A DNA stretch of 64,000 bases, from positions 992,001 to 1,056,000 of the forward strand of contig NZ_CP058910.1 in NCBI RefSeq assembly GCF_013415885.1, read 5' to 3'. Below, piece by piece: positions 50,708 through 60,970 of the stretch. The DNA comes from Halosimplex rubrum. GTDB taxonomy: Archaea > Halobacteriota > Halobacteria > Halobacteriales > Haloarculaceae. The notes below the pieces were generated by a model that had not been told where the DNA came from, searched no databases, and saw only the letters and a list, made by a program, of their open reading frames with translations. The position numbers and the translations under genes are program-made. The number at the start of each line of letters is the position of its first letter. The stretch's first letter is position 1.

Positions 50708-51055
50708 CTACCAGTGTCCGCCGCCCAACGCCCCGCCCGGTGGGCGGTCCGAGCCGTCGGAGTCGTCGCTCTCGTCGGTATCGTCGATCCCCTCGCTGCC
50801 GTCGCCGGACTCGTCGTCGGCTCCGCCGCCACCCGACGGCGGACCGCGAGCCGAATCGGACGCGTCGGCGCCCCGGCGGAAGAAGCCGACGAGCAGACTC
50901 AGGGCCAGGTAGCCGACGGCGAGGTAGGCGAGGGGGTAGCCGAAGCTGTTGCTCGGGTCGTACGGGTGCGTGTTCGCGGCGATCAGCCCGAGACCGACGA
51001 CGACGACCGCGGTGCAGCGGCGGAGGGTCAGACGCAGGGCGGCGGAGTCGTCCAT
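50708..51055 (-). CDS. Small membrane protein with acidic tail
   Basis: A 115-aa protein from the ATG at 51053-51055. Two transmembrane helices (about 15-30 and 40-62) contain CTAVVVVGLGLIAANTHPYD and YPLAYLAVGYLALSLLVGFF. A long Gly/Asp/Ser-rich acidic tail (about 66-115) ends in GGALGGGHW. The repeated frame across this region continues far upstream but only this part has a membrane-protein pattern. No family recognised. Confidence 0.65.
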   Translation of the reverse strand: MDDSAALRLTLRRCTAVVVVGLGLIAANTHPYDPSNSFGYPLAYLAVGYLALSLLVGFFRRGADASDSARGPPSGGGGADDESGDGSEGIDDTDESDDSDGSDRPPGGALGGGHW

Positions 51056-51195
51056 GCGGGACCGTGACGCCGCCTCGGAGGCTAAGTGTGACGGTCGACT
51101 CGCGGCGTGGACGCGGTCGTACCGAGCAGTCGGCGGTCGTGTCGGACGGCGCGGTCGGCAGTCGGGTGACCGGAGTCGACCACCGAGCGGCCCGT

Positions 51196-52452
51196 TCAGT
51201 TGCTCGGCGAGGAGTCGGAGGTGCCACCGTCGTCGGCGTCGTCCGCCGGCGGCTGGGGGTCGCGTTCCTCGAAGCGGTTCTCGGCGTACTCGTCGGATGG
51301 AACGTCGCCCTCGGACTGCGGGTCGGCGCCGACCGACCCTCCCATCGAGGCGTCGAGGGTGAGCCGCTCGCCGTGGAGCAGTTCCGGGAGGACGATCCGG
51401 ACGCACTCCAGGATGGCGACGAAGACGATGGGCAGGAGGAAGAAGCCGTACCAGCCGAACAGGACGGGCCCGAGCAGGTAGGCGAACATGAGCATGATCC
51501 CGTCGAGGTGCCGACCGGAGATGTACGGCTGGAGGAACGTCTGCGGGAGGAAATCGAGCGCGAGGAAGTAGACGACGGCGGTGGCGCCGACGAACACGAG
51601 GGCGGACCCGCTCGACCTGACGGCCTGGACGGCCAGCAGCGCGAGCACCGGCACGTAGACGACCTTCCCGACCACGAGCGGGATCAGGCTCGCCGCGCCC
51701 GTCAGGAACGCCAGCACGGCGACCATCGGAATCCCCAGCCCCGCCGGGGCGAGGAGGTTCGTCCCGAGGTAGGCCAGGCCCGCGAGGCCGGACATGACGA
51801 CGACGAACAGGAGGTTGCCGAAGAAGACCGACTCCAGGTCCGTGTCGACGGCCGTCGCGTACGCGTAGGCCACGGTGTTGGTGCCGCCGAACAGCTGCCG
51901 GAGCGCGTCGGCGATGTCGTCGTCGTACTTGAGGAGGAAATACGAGAGGGTGCCCGACAGGGCGAGCAACAGCAACGTGCTCGCGACGGCGGAGACGACG
52001 GTCCGCCCGGTCCGAAGCACCGTCAGGACCTTTTGACGGGGATTCGAGACGAACTCCCCGGGGTTCTCGAGCGCGCGCATGAACGACTGGCGCTCGGCGA
52101 GCGGGACGTCGCCGAGACCGAAGTACTGGCCCAGAAGCGCGACCGGGTCGACGGTCCCGGTCAGGAACCCCTGGAGCGCGAGGAGGAGCTGGTAGCCCGC
52201 GTACAGCGAGAGCGCGATCACCGGTACCAGCACGAGGAGGACGGTGATCCCGGCGGCGAGCCAGTCGCTGTCGACGACCGCGGCGACGCGGTCGTTGATC
52301 GGCCGCGTGGCGTAGTAGCCGAACACGCCGAGCACGAGCAGTCCGACGAACTGCCAGGCCAGGTACGCCGCGACGGCCGCGAGCAGCGCGACGAACAGCC
52401 ACCAGCCGATCCGTGACCGCTCGAGGACCGTCCGGTCGTCGGAGTGTGCCAT
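51196..52452 (-). CDS. AI-2E family transporter-like membrane protein
   Basis: A 418-aa protein with eight predicted helices and an acidic C-terminal tail (about 365-418). The AI-2E (PerM) family pattern shows in FGYYATRPINDRVAAVVDSD after helix 2, the segment from LLKYDDDIADALRQLF, and the late ISGRHLDGIMLMFAYLLGPV signature. Family members include exporters and Na+/H+ antiporters; the substrate is not predictable. The ATG at 52450-52452 (MAHSDDRTVLER) is preferred over an extension to 52536. Confidence 0.87.
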   Translation of the reverse strand: MAHSDDRTVLERSRIGWWLFVALLAAVAAYLAWQFVGLLVLGVFGYYATRPINDRVAAVVDSDWLAAGITVLLVLVPVIALSLYAGYQLLLALQGFLTGTVDPVALLGQYFGLGDVPLAERQSFMRALENPGEFVSNPRQKVLTVLRTGRTVVSAVASTLLLLALSGTLSYFLLKYDDDIADALRQLFGGTNTVAYAYATAVDTDLESVFFGNLLFVVVMSGLAGLAYLGTNLLAPAGLGIPMVAVLAFLTGAASLIPLVVGKVVYVPVLALLAVQAVRSSGSALVFVGATAVVYFLALDFLPQTFLQPYISGRHLDGIMLMFAYLLGPVLFGWYGFFLLPIVFVAILECVRIVLPELLHGERLTLDASMGGSVGADPQSEGDVPSDEYAENRFEERDPQPPADDADDGGTSDSSPSN

Positions 52453-52627
52453 CGACCTCGTTTGTCGCTCGATACCGAAGGGACTGATGCCGGGAGATGC
52501 GTGGCGTGGTCGCTCGCGGTCGGTGCGGTCGCTCACGGGCGACCGCCGACGGCCCCGGCGAGCCGCCGAGTATCATCGGCGGGATCGTCCAACAAGAGTT
52601 TTACGCGATGACAGACCAGTCGGTAGT

Positions 52628-53392
52628 ATGCAAGCCGTCGTACTGGCCGCCGGTGAGGGGACGCGGCTGCGTCCGCTGACCGAGGACAAGCCCAAGGGGA
52701 TGGTCGAGGTCGCGGGCAAGCCGATCCTGACGCACTGTTTCGAGCAGCTGGTCGAACTCGGCGCCGACGAGTTGCTGGTCGTCGTCGGCTACAAGAAACA
52801 GGCCATCATCGACCACTACGAGGACGAGTTCGAGGGCGTGCCGATCACCTACGCCCACCAGCGCGAGCAGAAGGGCCTGGCTCACGCCCTGCTCACCGTC
52901 GAGGACCATATCGACGACGACTTCATGCTGATGCTGGGCGACAACATCTTCCAGGCCAACCTCGAAGACGTGGTCAATCGCCAGGCCGAGTCCCGCGCCG
53001 ATGCGGCCTTCCTCGTCGAAGAGGTTCCCTGGGAAGAAGCGAGCCGCTACGGCGTCTGCGACACCAACAAGTACGGCGAGATCACCGACGTGATCGAGAA
53101 GCCCGACGACCCGCCCTCCAATCTCGTGATGACCGGCTTCTACACGTTCACCCCCGAGATCCTCCACGCCTGCCACCTCGTCCAGCCCTCCAATCGCGGC
53201 GAGTACGAGATCTCCGACGCGATCGATCTCTTGATCCACTCCGGGCGGACCATTGACGCCATCCGCATGGACGGCTGGCGCACCGACGTGGGCTATCCCG
53301 AGGACCGCGAGTCCGCCGAACAGCGACTCGAAGAGGCGGGGGCCGTCGAGACGGACGACGACGCCGAGTCGGCCGACGCCACTGCAGAGTGA
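52628..53392 (+). CDS. Sugar nucleotidyltransferase (AglF/RmlA-like)
   Basis: A 254-aa enzyme that activates a sugar-1-phosphate with a nucleoside triphosphate. N-terminal MQAVVLAAGEGTRLRPLTED and PKGMVEVAGKPI are the nucleotide-binding signature. MLGDNIFQ holds the metal-binding Asp, and YGVCDTNKYGEITDVIEKPD follows. It resembles haloarchaeal AglF, a glucose-1-phosphate uridylyltransferase of S-layer N-glycosylation, but the symbol is not certain. The ATG at 52628 has a TATA-like GTTTTACG about 27 bases upstream. A UDP-sugar epimerase follows, so both likely make glycan precursors. Confidence 0.88.
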   Translation: MQAVVLAAGEGTRLRPLTEDKPKGMVEVAGKPILTHCFEQLVELGADELLVVVGYKKQAIIDHYEDEFEGVPITYAHQREQKGLAHALLTVEDHIDDDFMLMLGDNIFQANLEDVVNRQAESRADAAFLVEEVPWEEASRYGVCDTNKYGEITDVIEKPDDPPSNLVMTGFYTFTPEILHACHLVQPSNRGEYEISDAIDLLIHSGRTIDAIRMDGWRTDVGYPEDRESAEQRLEEAGAVETDDDAESADATAE

Positions 53393-53452
53393 GGGCGACG
53401 TGACCGACAGCGTGCCGATGGGTTTTTCTCCCGTCGAGTGAGCGATACGACA

Positions 53453-54436
53453 ATGCGAGTCCTCGTCACCGGTGGCGCCGGCTTCATCGGCGGCCACCTC
53501 GCCGAAGCGTTCGCTCGCGACGGTCACGACGTGGTCGTCCTCGACAACTTCGACCCGTACTACGACACGCGGATCAAGGAACACAACGTCGAGGTCGGCC
53601 GCGCGGCGGCCGACGACGGCGACGGCAGCTACGACTTGGTCGAAGGCGACGTGCGCGACGCCGACCTCGTCGCCGACCTCGTCGCCGACGCCGACTACGT
53701 CTACCATCAGGCCGCCCAGGCCGGCGTCCGCACGGATTACAGCCCTCGCAAGTACGACGAGGTCAACGTCGACGGCACGCTCAACGTCCTGGACGCCGCC
53801 CGCGACCACGACATCGAACGGCTTGTGTTCGCGAGCAGTTCGTCGGTGTACGGCAAGCCCCGTTACCTGCCCTACGACGAGGACCACCTCACGACACCGA
53901 TCAGCCCCTACGGCGCCTCGAAGCTGGCCGGCGAGCGCTACGCGATGGTGTACGCCGAGCGCTACGGCGTCCCCGCGGTCGCGCTGCGCTACTTCACGGT
54001 GTACGGCCCGCGGATGCGGCCGAACATGGCCGTCTCGAACTTCGTCTCGCGCTGTCTCGACGGCGAGCCGCCGGTCGTCTACGGCGACGGCTCCCAGACC
54101 CGCGACATGACCTACGTCGCGGACATCTTGAGTGCGAACCGGGCCCTGCTCGACACGGACGCCGCCGACGGCGAAGTGATGAACGTCGGCAGCACGGACA
54201 ACATCGACATCGAGACGCTCGCGACGGAGATCCGCGACCAGCTGGCGCCCGAACTAGAGATCGAATACGCCGACGCCTACGAGGTCGACGCCGACCACAG
54301 CCACGCCGACGTGTCCAAGGCCAGCGAGCTGATCGGCTACGAGCCGACCTACACTATCCGCGAGGGCGTCGAAGCGTTCGTCGAGTGGTACCGCGACAAT
54401 CGCGGGTGGTACGAACCCCTCGTCCGAAACTCCTGA
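53453..54436 (+). CDS. NAD-dependent UDP-sugar epimerase (UDP-glucuronate 4-epimerase-like)
   Basis: A 327-aa extended-SDR enzyme. The NAD loop is VTGGAGFIGGHLA (residues about 5-17); catalytic Ser is in FASSSSVYGK and the Tyr/Lys pair in PYGASKLAGERY. The LDNFDPYYDTRIKEHN stretch and RYFTVYGPRMRPNMAVSNF resemble UDP-glucuronate 4-epimerases more than GalE. Hence UDP-GlcA/GalA is the best guess, followed by UDP-Glc/Gal. The ATG at 53453 is used; GTG 53438 is in frame. It sits with the nucleotidyltransferase in a glycan-precursor pair. Confidence 0.9.
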   Translation: MRVLVTGGAGFIGGHLAEAFARDGHDVVVLDNFDPYYDTRIKEHNVEVGRAAADDGDGSYDLVEGDVRDADLVADLVADADYVYHQAAQAGVRTDYSPRKYDEVNVDGTLNVLDAARDHDIERLVFASSSSVYGKPRYLPYDEDHLTTPISPYGASKLAGERYAMVYAERYGVPAVALRYFTVYGPRMRPNMAVSNFVSRCLDGEPPVVYGDGSQTRDMTYVADILSANRALLDTDAADGEVMNVGSTDNIDIETLATEIRDQLAPELEIEYADAYEVDADHSHADVSKASELIGYEPTYTIREGVEAFVEWYRDNRGWYEPLVRNS

Positions 54437-54516
54437 GCGAACGATATCGGGCAGCCGAACGGCGGCCGCGCGGCCGGGACATGGTCGACCAGGCCGGTGT
54501 TCGAACGCCGACACGT

Positions 54517-54525
54517 AGATTTATG
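54517..54525 (+). promoter_or_regulatory. TATA-like box
   Basis: GATTTATGA lies about 37 bases before the ATG of the DUF7504-like gene. Core promoter inferred by spacing. Confidence 0.4.
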
Positions 54526-54557
54526 ACGGATAGCCGGGTAGCAACGAACGCACCTGC

Positions 54558-55181
54558 ATGTGTTCCGTCACCGAACAGTCGCAGACGTCGATACGACCCG
54601 GGGACAACGTGCTCGTCTGCTGCCCGTCGTTCACGGGCGCGGAGCCGCGAGCCTGTCTGGATCTGCTGACGCCCGACGGGTCGACCGACGTACACGCGCT
54701 CTCGGTGCTTTTCACCCAGTCTCCCGGGGACCACGTCGACGCCTGGCAGCGGATCGCCGGCGCCTACCCGACCCGGATGCGGATCGTCGCCGTCGACGCC
54801 GACGCCCGCTCGGACCGGACGGACGAGACGGCCGGCCCCGACGCCGACCGGTCGGTCGAACGGGTCGGGTCCCCACACAACCTGACGCGCCTCGGGATCC
54901 GGGTCGCCGACTGCCTCGACGAGTGGGACGGGTCCGCCGAGACGGTCGTCGTCTGTTTCCAGTCGCTCACGACGCTGTTGCAGTACGTCGACGTCGAGAG
55001 CGCGGTCGAGTTTCTCGACGTGGTGACCGAGCGGTGCGCGGCGACCGACGCCGTCGCCCACTACCACCTCGACCCGGAGGCTCACGACGACGAGACCATC
55101 GACCGGCTGAGCGAGCTGTTCGAGACGACCCTCCGCTTCGACGACGGCGAGTGGACCGTCCGGGCCGGCGGCGAGGAGTGA
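54558..55181 (+). CDS. DUF7504-like haloarchaeal protein
   Basis: A 207-aa soluble protein. PGDNVLVCCPSFTGAEPRAC near the N-terminus looks like a degenerate P-loop region without the Lys. GSAETVVVCFQSLTTLLQYV, then VESAVEFLDVVTERCAATDA and AHYHLDPEAHDDETIDRLSE resemble KaiC/RecA-like haloarchaeal proteins that have lost ATP binding. I recall such sequences annotated as DUF7504. Function unknown. Isolated between the epimerase and the permease operon; ATG 54558 follows a TATA-like box. Confidence 0.7.
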   Translation: MCSVTEQSQTSIRPGDNVLVCCPSFTGAEPRACLDLLTPDGSTDVHALSVLFTQSPGDHVDAWQRIAGAYPTRMRIVAVDADARSDRTDETAGPDADRSVERVGSPHNLTRLGIRVADCLDEWDGSAETVVVCFQSLTTLLQYVDVESAVEFLDVVTERCAATDAVAHYHLDPEAHDDETIDRLSELFETTLRFDDGEWTVRAGGEE

Positions 55182-55330
55182 ACGCGCCTCGGTAGGTCGG
55201 TACGGACCGACGGCGGCTACGCGGTCGTCCGACGGGTGAACGGCCGCTTCGGGAGATCTCGAGCGGGTTTCGGTGCCGAACCGAGGACCTTCGGCGCCCG
55301 CGACCGCGGTCCCGCGGTGTTCGACAGCAA

Positions 55331-55339
55331 GATATATTG
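55331..55339 (+). promoter_or_regulatory. TATA-like box of permease operon
   Basis: GATATATTG lies about 45 bases before the ATG at 55380, implying a short leader of some 18 bases. It would drive the three overlapping genes of the permease operon. Confidence 0.5.
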
Positions 55340-55379
55340 CCGGAACCGCGGTGGGTCGGACAACGACGGTTCGCTCCCG

Positions 55380-58300
55380 ATGAACTACGCACGGGCGCTC
55401 GTCACCCGGTGGTCGGCCCGCGACCAGTTCGCGGTGCTGGTGGTCGCCGTCGCGACGGCGTTCCTCGTCGGGGCGGTGCTCGTGTTGCTCGGCGTCGCCG
55501 GGCAGACGACTGCGATCGCGGGCGAACACGGCGCCGAGACGGCGGTCACGCTGACGAACGATCCGGGTGCCGTCACGGGCGAACGAGCGGCCTTCCCGCT
55601 GGCGACCGTCACGGTCGACGGTGAACGGCGGACGGTCGTCGGAGTGCCTGCCGGCGGGACCGACGCCGGCTCGACTTCCACCAGCGGGACCGACGCCGGC
55701 TCGACCTCCACCGGCGGGACCGCCGACGCTCCTCCCCTCGCCGGCGGGATCGACGGCGTTTCGGCCCCCGACGGCGTCGCCGGCCCGGTGTCGGGCGAGC
55801 GGGTCACGCTCGTCGGTGACCGGGCCGCGGTCGACCGGCGGGTCGACCACCGCGCGGGGGCGGACGTGTTCCCCGACTCGTGGCTGGTCACCGACGCGGC
55901 GACGGTGAGGGAGGTGGGCGCCGACCGGGCGCTTCGCTCGCGACCGGCGGCGTCGCCGGTTCCCGGCGAGGGGGCGCCGCTGACCGGGGCCCTCGCGTTC
56001 TTCCTCGCGGGCACCCGACAGATGCTCGGCGTCCTCGCGGTGGTCTGTCTGAGCGCCGCGGTCCTCGTCGGCGTCGTCGTGTTCAGCGTCACGCGGATGA
56101 CGGTCCGCGACCGTCGCGAGGCGCTCGTCGTCCTCCGGGCGACCGGCGCCACCCCGCGACGTATCGGGCTCGTCGTCGCCGCCCGGGCGGGACTGCTCAC
56201 GTCGGCCGGCGTCGCGCTCGGCTACGCGGTCGGCGTCGTCGTCCCGAACGCGGTGACCGCCGGCGCGGTGACGCTGGGGCTCCCCGTGGGCCTCCCGCTC
56301 GGGATCACCCGGCGGAGCGCGCCGCTCGTCGCCGGCGTCTGCGCGACGTTCGTCGTCGTCGGCGTCGCCGCCGGCGCGCTCGCCGCGCGGTCGGTCACGC
56401 GAGGTGCGCCGCTCGACCCGCCGCCCGGCCCGGCCGAGTGGCTGCCGTCGCTCCCCGGCGGGCCGCTCGCCCCCGACTGGCTCTCGGAGCGACTCGATGC
56501 CCTGTCGGAGCGGCTCGACGGCCCGTCGAGGTGGCTCCGCGGCCCGTCGCTGCTGCCGGCCGGGGCGGCCGTGCCGACGACGGCCACCCTCGCCGTGTTC
56601 GTCACGTTCGTCCTCGTCGTCGTCGCGCTCGTCGGCGTCGTCGGCGGCGTCGGCGCCACCGGGGACCAGGGAGGTGCGACGATCGTCGCACCGGACGCGC
56701 TCCACCCCGTCGACAGCCGCGTCCCGGCCGGCTACGCCGACGTGCTCCGGCGGTCGGGGACGCCCGCCAGCGCCGAGATCCTCCTCTTTCTGGTCCACGA
56801 CGGCCGACCGTTCCCCGCCCGCGGGGCGTCGTTCGAGGCGTATCGCTCCGTCTCGGACGCTCGCATCGTCTCGGGGCGCCCGCCGAACGGGACCGACGAA
56901 GCGGTCGTCGGCGCGGACCTCGCCGGGACGCTCGGCGTCGAACCGGGCGAGACGCTCGCGCTCGGCGGGAGCACGAGACGCGCCGTCGCGACCGTCGAGG
57001 TCGTCGGCGCGTTCGAGGCGAGCGGTGCGGCCGACGACCACCTGCTCGTCGCCCCCTCGCTCGCCCGCCACCTGTCGGACGTGTACCCGGGGTACGCGAA
57101 CCTGATCCGACTCGGCGAGCCCGCCGCGAACGAGTCGAGCGACGGGGTCGTCGTCCTCGGCGCGACGACGCCCGACCGGGTGGCCCGGGGCGAGACGGTC
57201 GAGGTCGGGGTCCACCTCCGGAACGTCGGCGCCGAGCGGGCGACGCGGACGGTCCGCGTGCGATTCGGCGACCGGACCCGACGGGTCGAGGCGTCGCTCG
57301 ACCCGGACGAGCGACGGACGGTCGTCGCCGAGTTCGACGCGACGGGCGAGGGCGTCCGGGCGGTGACCGTCGGGTCGACGACGCGGCGAGTTCGCGTCCT
57401 CGCACCGGAGACGCTCGCGCTCCCGCCGCTGCCCGACGAGGCCCCGCCGAACGCCAGCCTGCGCCTCCCGGTCCGGACGCTGGCCGGCGAGGCGGTCGCG
57501 AACGCGACCGTGACGGTCGGGGGGCGGACGGCGCGCACCGACGAATCCGGAGCGGTGCGGCTCCGCCTGCCGGCGACGCCCGGGACCTACGCGATACGGG
57601 CGAGCGCCGGCGACCGGACCGCGACCGGCCGGATCCGGACGGTGGCCGGCGCGCCCCGCACTCCGGGGGTCCGGTTCGTGGTGCCCGACGAGACCGGTGC
57701 GCTGACCGACCCGACGGTCCGACTGCGGCTGACGAACCCCTGGGCGACCGCGCTCGAACGGACCGCGACGATCGCTGGCCCGGGGGTCGAGGTGACCGAA
57801 TCGGTTCGGATCCCGGCCGGGGGCGAACTGACGCGGACGGCGACGCTCGACCCCAGGCCGCCCGGGACCTACACCGTCCGGGCGACGGCGGGCGAGGCCG
57901 TCGTCGAGCGGTCGTATCGAGTGGCCGGCGACGACCGACTGGCCAGCGCGCTCGCGTCCAGCGGGCGCGTCTCGGGCGCGACCGGCACGAGCGGGCTCCT
58001 GTCGCGCGTCTTCGGCAACCTCTGGCTGGTGCTGGCGACGCTGGTCGGCCTCGGCGCGGTGATGACGACCGGGAGCACGGTCGCGGCGTTCGCGGACGCC
58101 GTCCAGGCCCGACGGAGCGATATCGGCGTCCACCGGGCCGTCGGCGCGAGCCCCCGGCGGGTCGCCCGGCTGGTGCTCGGCGACGCCGTTCGCATCGGCG
58201 TGCCGGCCACCCTCGCGAGCGTCGCGCTCGCCGGAGTGGCGCTGTGGGTCCTCGCCCGTGCCGGGGCGTTCACCGTGTTCGGCGTCCGCGTGGCGGCTGC

Positions 58301-58427
58301 GCTCCCGGTGGCCGTCGTCGGACCGCTCGCGCTGGGGTCGCTGGCGCTCGCGCTCGCCAGCGCGGGCGCCGTCGCCTGGTGGTACAGCTCGGTCGACCCG
58401 TCGCGGCTGTTCGGAGGGGGGTCGTGA
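55380..58427 (+). CDS. FtsX/MacB-type ABC permease with CARDB-like domains
   Basis: A 1015-aa membrane protein. One helix near residues 18-40 is followed by an external segment containing a 30-bp duplicated Gly/Thr/Ser/Asp stretch. A first FtsX-type helix bundle (about 210-340) contains RREALVVLRATGATPRRIGL, and a second MacB-core-like external domain follows (about 445-570). Beyond that are beta-sandwich modules: CARDB-like (about 600-677), carboxypeptidase-regulatory-like (about 694-757) and another CARDB-like (about 774-849). The C-terminal FtsX bundle (about 870-1015) has RRSDIGVHRAVGASPRRVAR. The stop overlaps the next gene's GTG. With the ATPase two genes on it forms an ABC-type mechanotransmission or export system. 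Substrate unknown. Confidence 0.82.
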   Translation: MNYARALVTRWSARDQFAVLVVAVATAFLVGAVLVLLGVAGQTTAIAGEHGAETAVTLTNDPGAVTGERAAFPLATVTVDGERRTVVGVPAGGTDAGSTSTSGTDAGSTSTGGTADAPPLAGGIDGVSAPDGVAGPVSGERVTLVGDRAAVDRRVDHRAGADVFPDSWLVTDAATVREVGADRALRSRPAASPVPGEGAPLTGALAFFLAGTRQMLGVLAVVCLSAAVLVGVVVFSVTRMTVRDRREALVVLRATGATPRRIGLVVAARAGLLTSAGVALGYAVGVVVPNAVTAGAVTLGLPVGLPLGITRRSAPLVAGVCATFVVVGVAAGALAARSVTRGAPLDPPPGPAEWLPSLPGGPLAPDWLSERLDALSERLDGPSRWLRGPSLLPAGAAVPTTATLAVFVTFVLVVVALVGVVGGVGATGDQGGATIVAPDALHPVDSRVPAGYADVLRRSGTPASAEILLFLVHDGRPFPARGASFEAYRSVSDARIVSGRPPNGTDEAVVGADLAGTLGVEPGETLALGGSTRRAVATVEVVGAFEASGAADDHLLVAPSLARHLSDVYPGYANLIRLGEPAANESSDGVVVLGATTPDRVARGETVEVGVHLRNVGAERATRTVRVRFGDRTRRVEASLDPDERRTVVAEFDATGEGVRAVTVGSTTRRVRVLAPETLALPPLPDEAPPNASLRLPVRTLAGEAVANATVTVGGRTARTDESGAVRLRLPATPGTYAIRASAGDRTATGRIRTVAGAPRTPGVRFVVPDETGALTDPTVRLRLTNPWATALERTATIAGPGVEVTESVRIPAGGELTRTATLDPRPPGTYTVRATAGEAVVERSYRVAGDDRLASALASSGRVSGATGTSGLLSRVFGNLWLVLATLVGLGAVMTTGSTVAAFADAVQARRSDIGVHRAVGASPRRVARLVLGDAVRIGVPATLASVALAGVALWVLARAGAFTVFGVRVAAALPVAVVGPLALGSLALALASAGAVAWWYSSVDPSRLFGGGS
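55654..55713 (+). repeat. 30-bp in-frame tandem repeat
   Basis: Units 55654-55683 and 55684-55713 differ at two bases and start GCGGGACCGACGCCGGC. A partial third copy follows. Each encodes ten residues of a Gly/Thr/Asp/Ser linker in the permease, so length can change without a frameshift. Confidence 0.8.
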
Positions 58428-60045
58428 CCGACCGTCGCTTCGACGTCGCGCTCGTCGCGGCCGTCGTCGCGGTCGGGATCGCGACCCGGCTGTCGTCGCT
58501 CACCCTCTCGCCGCTGCCGTACAACACGGACGCGTTCGTGTTCGTCAGCTCCGCCGAGCAGGTCCTCGCGGCCGACGGCGTGGCGCTGACCGGCTCGGCC
58601 GCCCCGGCGCCCGACGCGTACCTGTTCGTGACGCTGATCGCGGCGACCAGCGCGGTCGTCGGGCTCGAACCGATGGCGGTCGTCCAGCCGCTGGTCGCCT
58701 GCCTTGGGGTCGTCCCGTCGCTCGTCGCGATGGCGTACGCCCGGTCGCTCACCGCCGACCTCCCGCGCGCCCACCGGCGAGGGGCCGCGGCGTTCGCCGG
58801 CCTCGTCCTCGCGGTGAACGGACCGTACCTGTTCCGGACCATGTCGGTCAACGCCGAGGTGTACGGCCTGGCGCTGCTGGCCTGCTTCGTCCTCGCGCTC
58901 CATCGAGCGCTCGCCACCGGTCGGCGTCGCTGGCTCGGCGCGACCGTCGCGCTCGGGTTGCTGTTTCCGTTCGCCCACAACCTCTCGACCGTCGTGGCCG
59001 GACTCGTCGCCACGACCCTGGTCGCGCTCGGCGTCGCCCGCCGGTTCACCCTCGGCCGAGCGGTCGGCGGGGTCGTCGGCGTCGCCGGGTTCTGGCTGTT
59101 CGCGCTGGGCTACTACGAACTCGTCGACCTGCCGCGGGCGAGCGCCGTCTCTGGCTCGATCGGGCTCTTTCTCGCCTGGGCGATCCTTGCGGTCGCGCTG
59201 GCGCGGTGGCTCGACGTCGCTCCCCGGCGCGTCCAGCGGGGGTTCCCGCTGGCCGTCTGCGTCGCCGGTATCGCCGTCCTCGCGGTCAACGCGGCCGTCT
59301 CGATATTCCCCGGAGAGGCGACTACTCCGCCGCTGCTGGTCGCGCTCACGCTGCCGCTGTTGCTGGTGGTCGTCGTCGCCGCCGGCGGGTTCCCGCGGCT
59401 GGCGAGCGAGCGCGGACTGGGGATGTTCGCGGCGCTGGTCGGTCCGCTCGCCGCGATGGGCTTCGCGCTCACCGGCGGGCGGACGCCGGCGTACCTCGAT
59501 CTGTTCGTCCGGTCGACGACGTTCCTCCACCTCGCGCTCGCCGTCGCGACGGCGGTGGCCCTGGCGTACTACGGCGCCCGCCGGCCGGCCCGCGGGCGGG
59601 TCGCGGCGGTCGCCGTCGTGGCGGCCGTGCTCGTCTCCGCGCCGTACCCCTTCGCCGGGCTAGCGGCGTTCCCGTTCGAACCCGTGACCCAACCCGACGA
59701 GTTCGACGCCGCGACGTTCGCGACGGAGCGCGTCGACGGCGGGTGGGCGACCGACGACCACCTCGCGTACGTCGCGTACAACTACCGCGGCGCCGCGGTC
59801 ACCGACGCTCCGACCGCCGCGTGGCTCCGCGGCGCGGCGCCGCCTCCCGACTGCCCGACGCTCGCCCGAGGCTCGTGGACGACCGTCGGCGCGCCGACCG
59901 GCACCGGACCGGTACCCGTATCAGCGGGCGGGTACGACGAGTGGCTCGTGACGGGAGATGTCGTCTACGCCGGCGGCGCAGACTCGCCGATCGTCGTCCG
60001 GTGGGGCCCCGACGAGTGTCGGCCGATCGGCTCGGGGGTGGCGCC

Positions 60046-60049
<4 letters not shown>
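58424..60049 (+). CDS. Multi-spanning membrane protein, GT-C-like
   Basis: A 541-aa protein starting at GTG 58424, overlapping the permease stop by 4 bases. It has about ten to twelve hydrophobic helices. The first external loop carries LPYNTDAFVFVSSAEQVLA, like the acidic loop motif of GT-C glycosyltransferases that use lipid-linked sugars. FAHNLSTVVAGLVA and PAYLDLFVRSTTFLHLALAV are further helices. A soluble C-terminal part (about 425-541) includes DEFDAATFATERVDGGWATD. The GT-C assignment is tentative. Its translational coupling to a permease and an ATPase is unusual and suggests they act together at the surface. Confidence 0.72.
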
Positions 60050-60708
<659 letters not shown>

Positions 60709-60734
60709 CTGCGCCGTCGGGCGAGCGCATCAGG

Positions 60735-60751
60735 CCCCTCGCCGCGAGGGG
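60735..60751 (+). terminator. Perfect hairpin after permease operon
   Basis: CCCCTCGC and GCGAGGGG pair across one central base, starting 27 bases after the last stop of the operon. There is no T-tract after it, so a termination role is uncertain. The rest of the 262-base gap shows nothing notable. Confidence 0.35.
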
Positions 60752-60970
60752 TCGGGCCGCTCCGCAGAACCGAAGCGGAACCGGTTACGGTGGCGCGCTG
60801 TCGTCTCGGACTCGCTCGCGGTTCCGACGGGCCCTCAGAGCTTGCAGTCTCCCGCGGTCGAGACGACCGCTAGCGAGCGAGTCGATGACAGCCGCCATCT
60901 GCCGCGGGGTGCCGGGTCCCCGACGGCTCCGAAAGCCACGCAAAACGCTCTCACCGACGACCGCCGTCGC

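Noticed and set aside
54354-58133. Very long minus-strand open frame (about 1259 codons) opposite the permease
   Set aside because: Arg/Gly/Asp-rich composition with no motif. It is the shadow expected opposite a high-GC acidic gene, and the plus-strand permease has clear domains.
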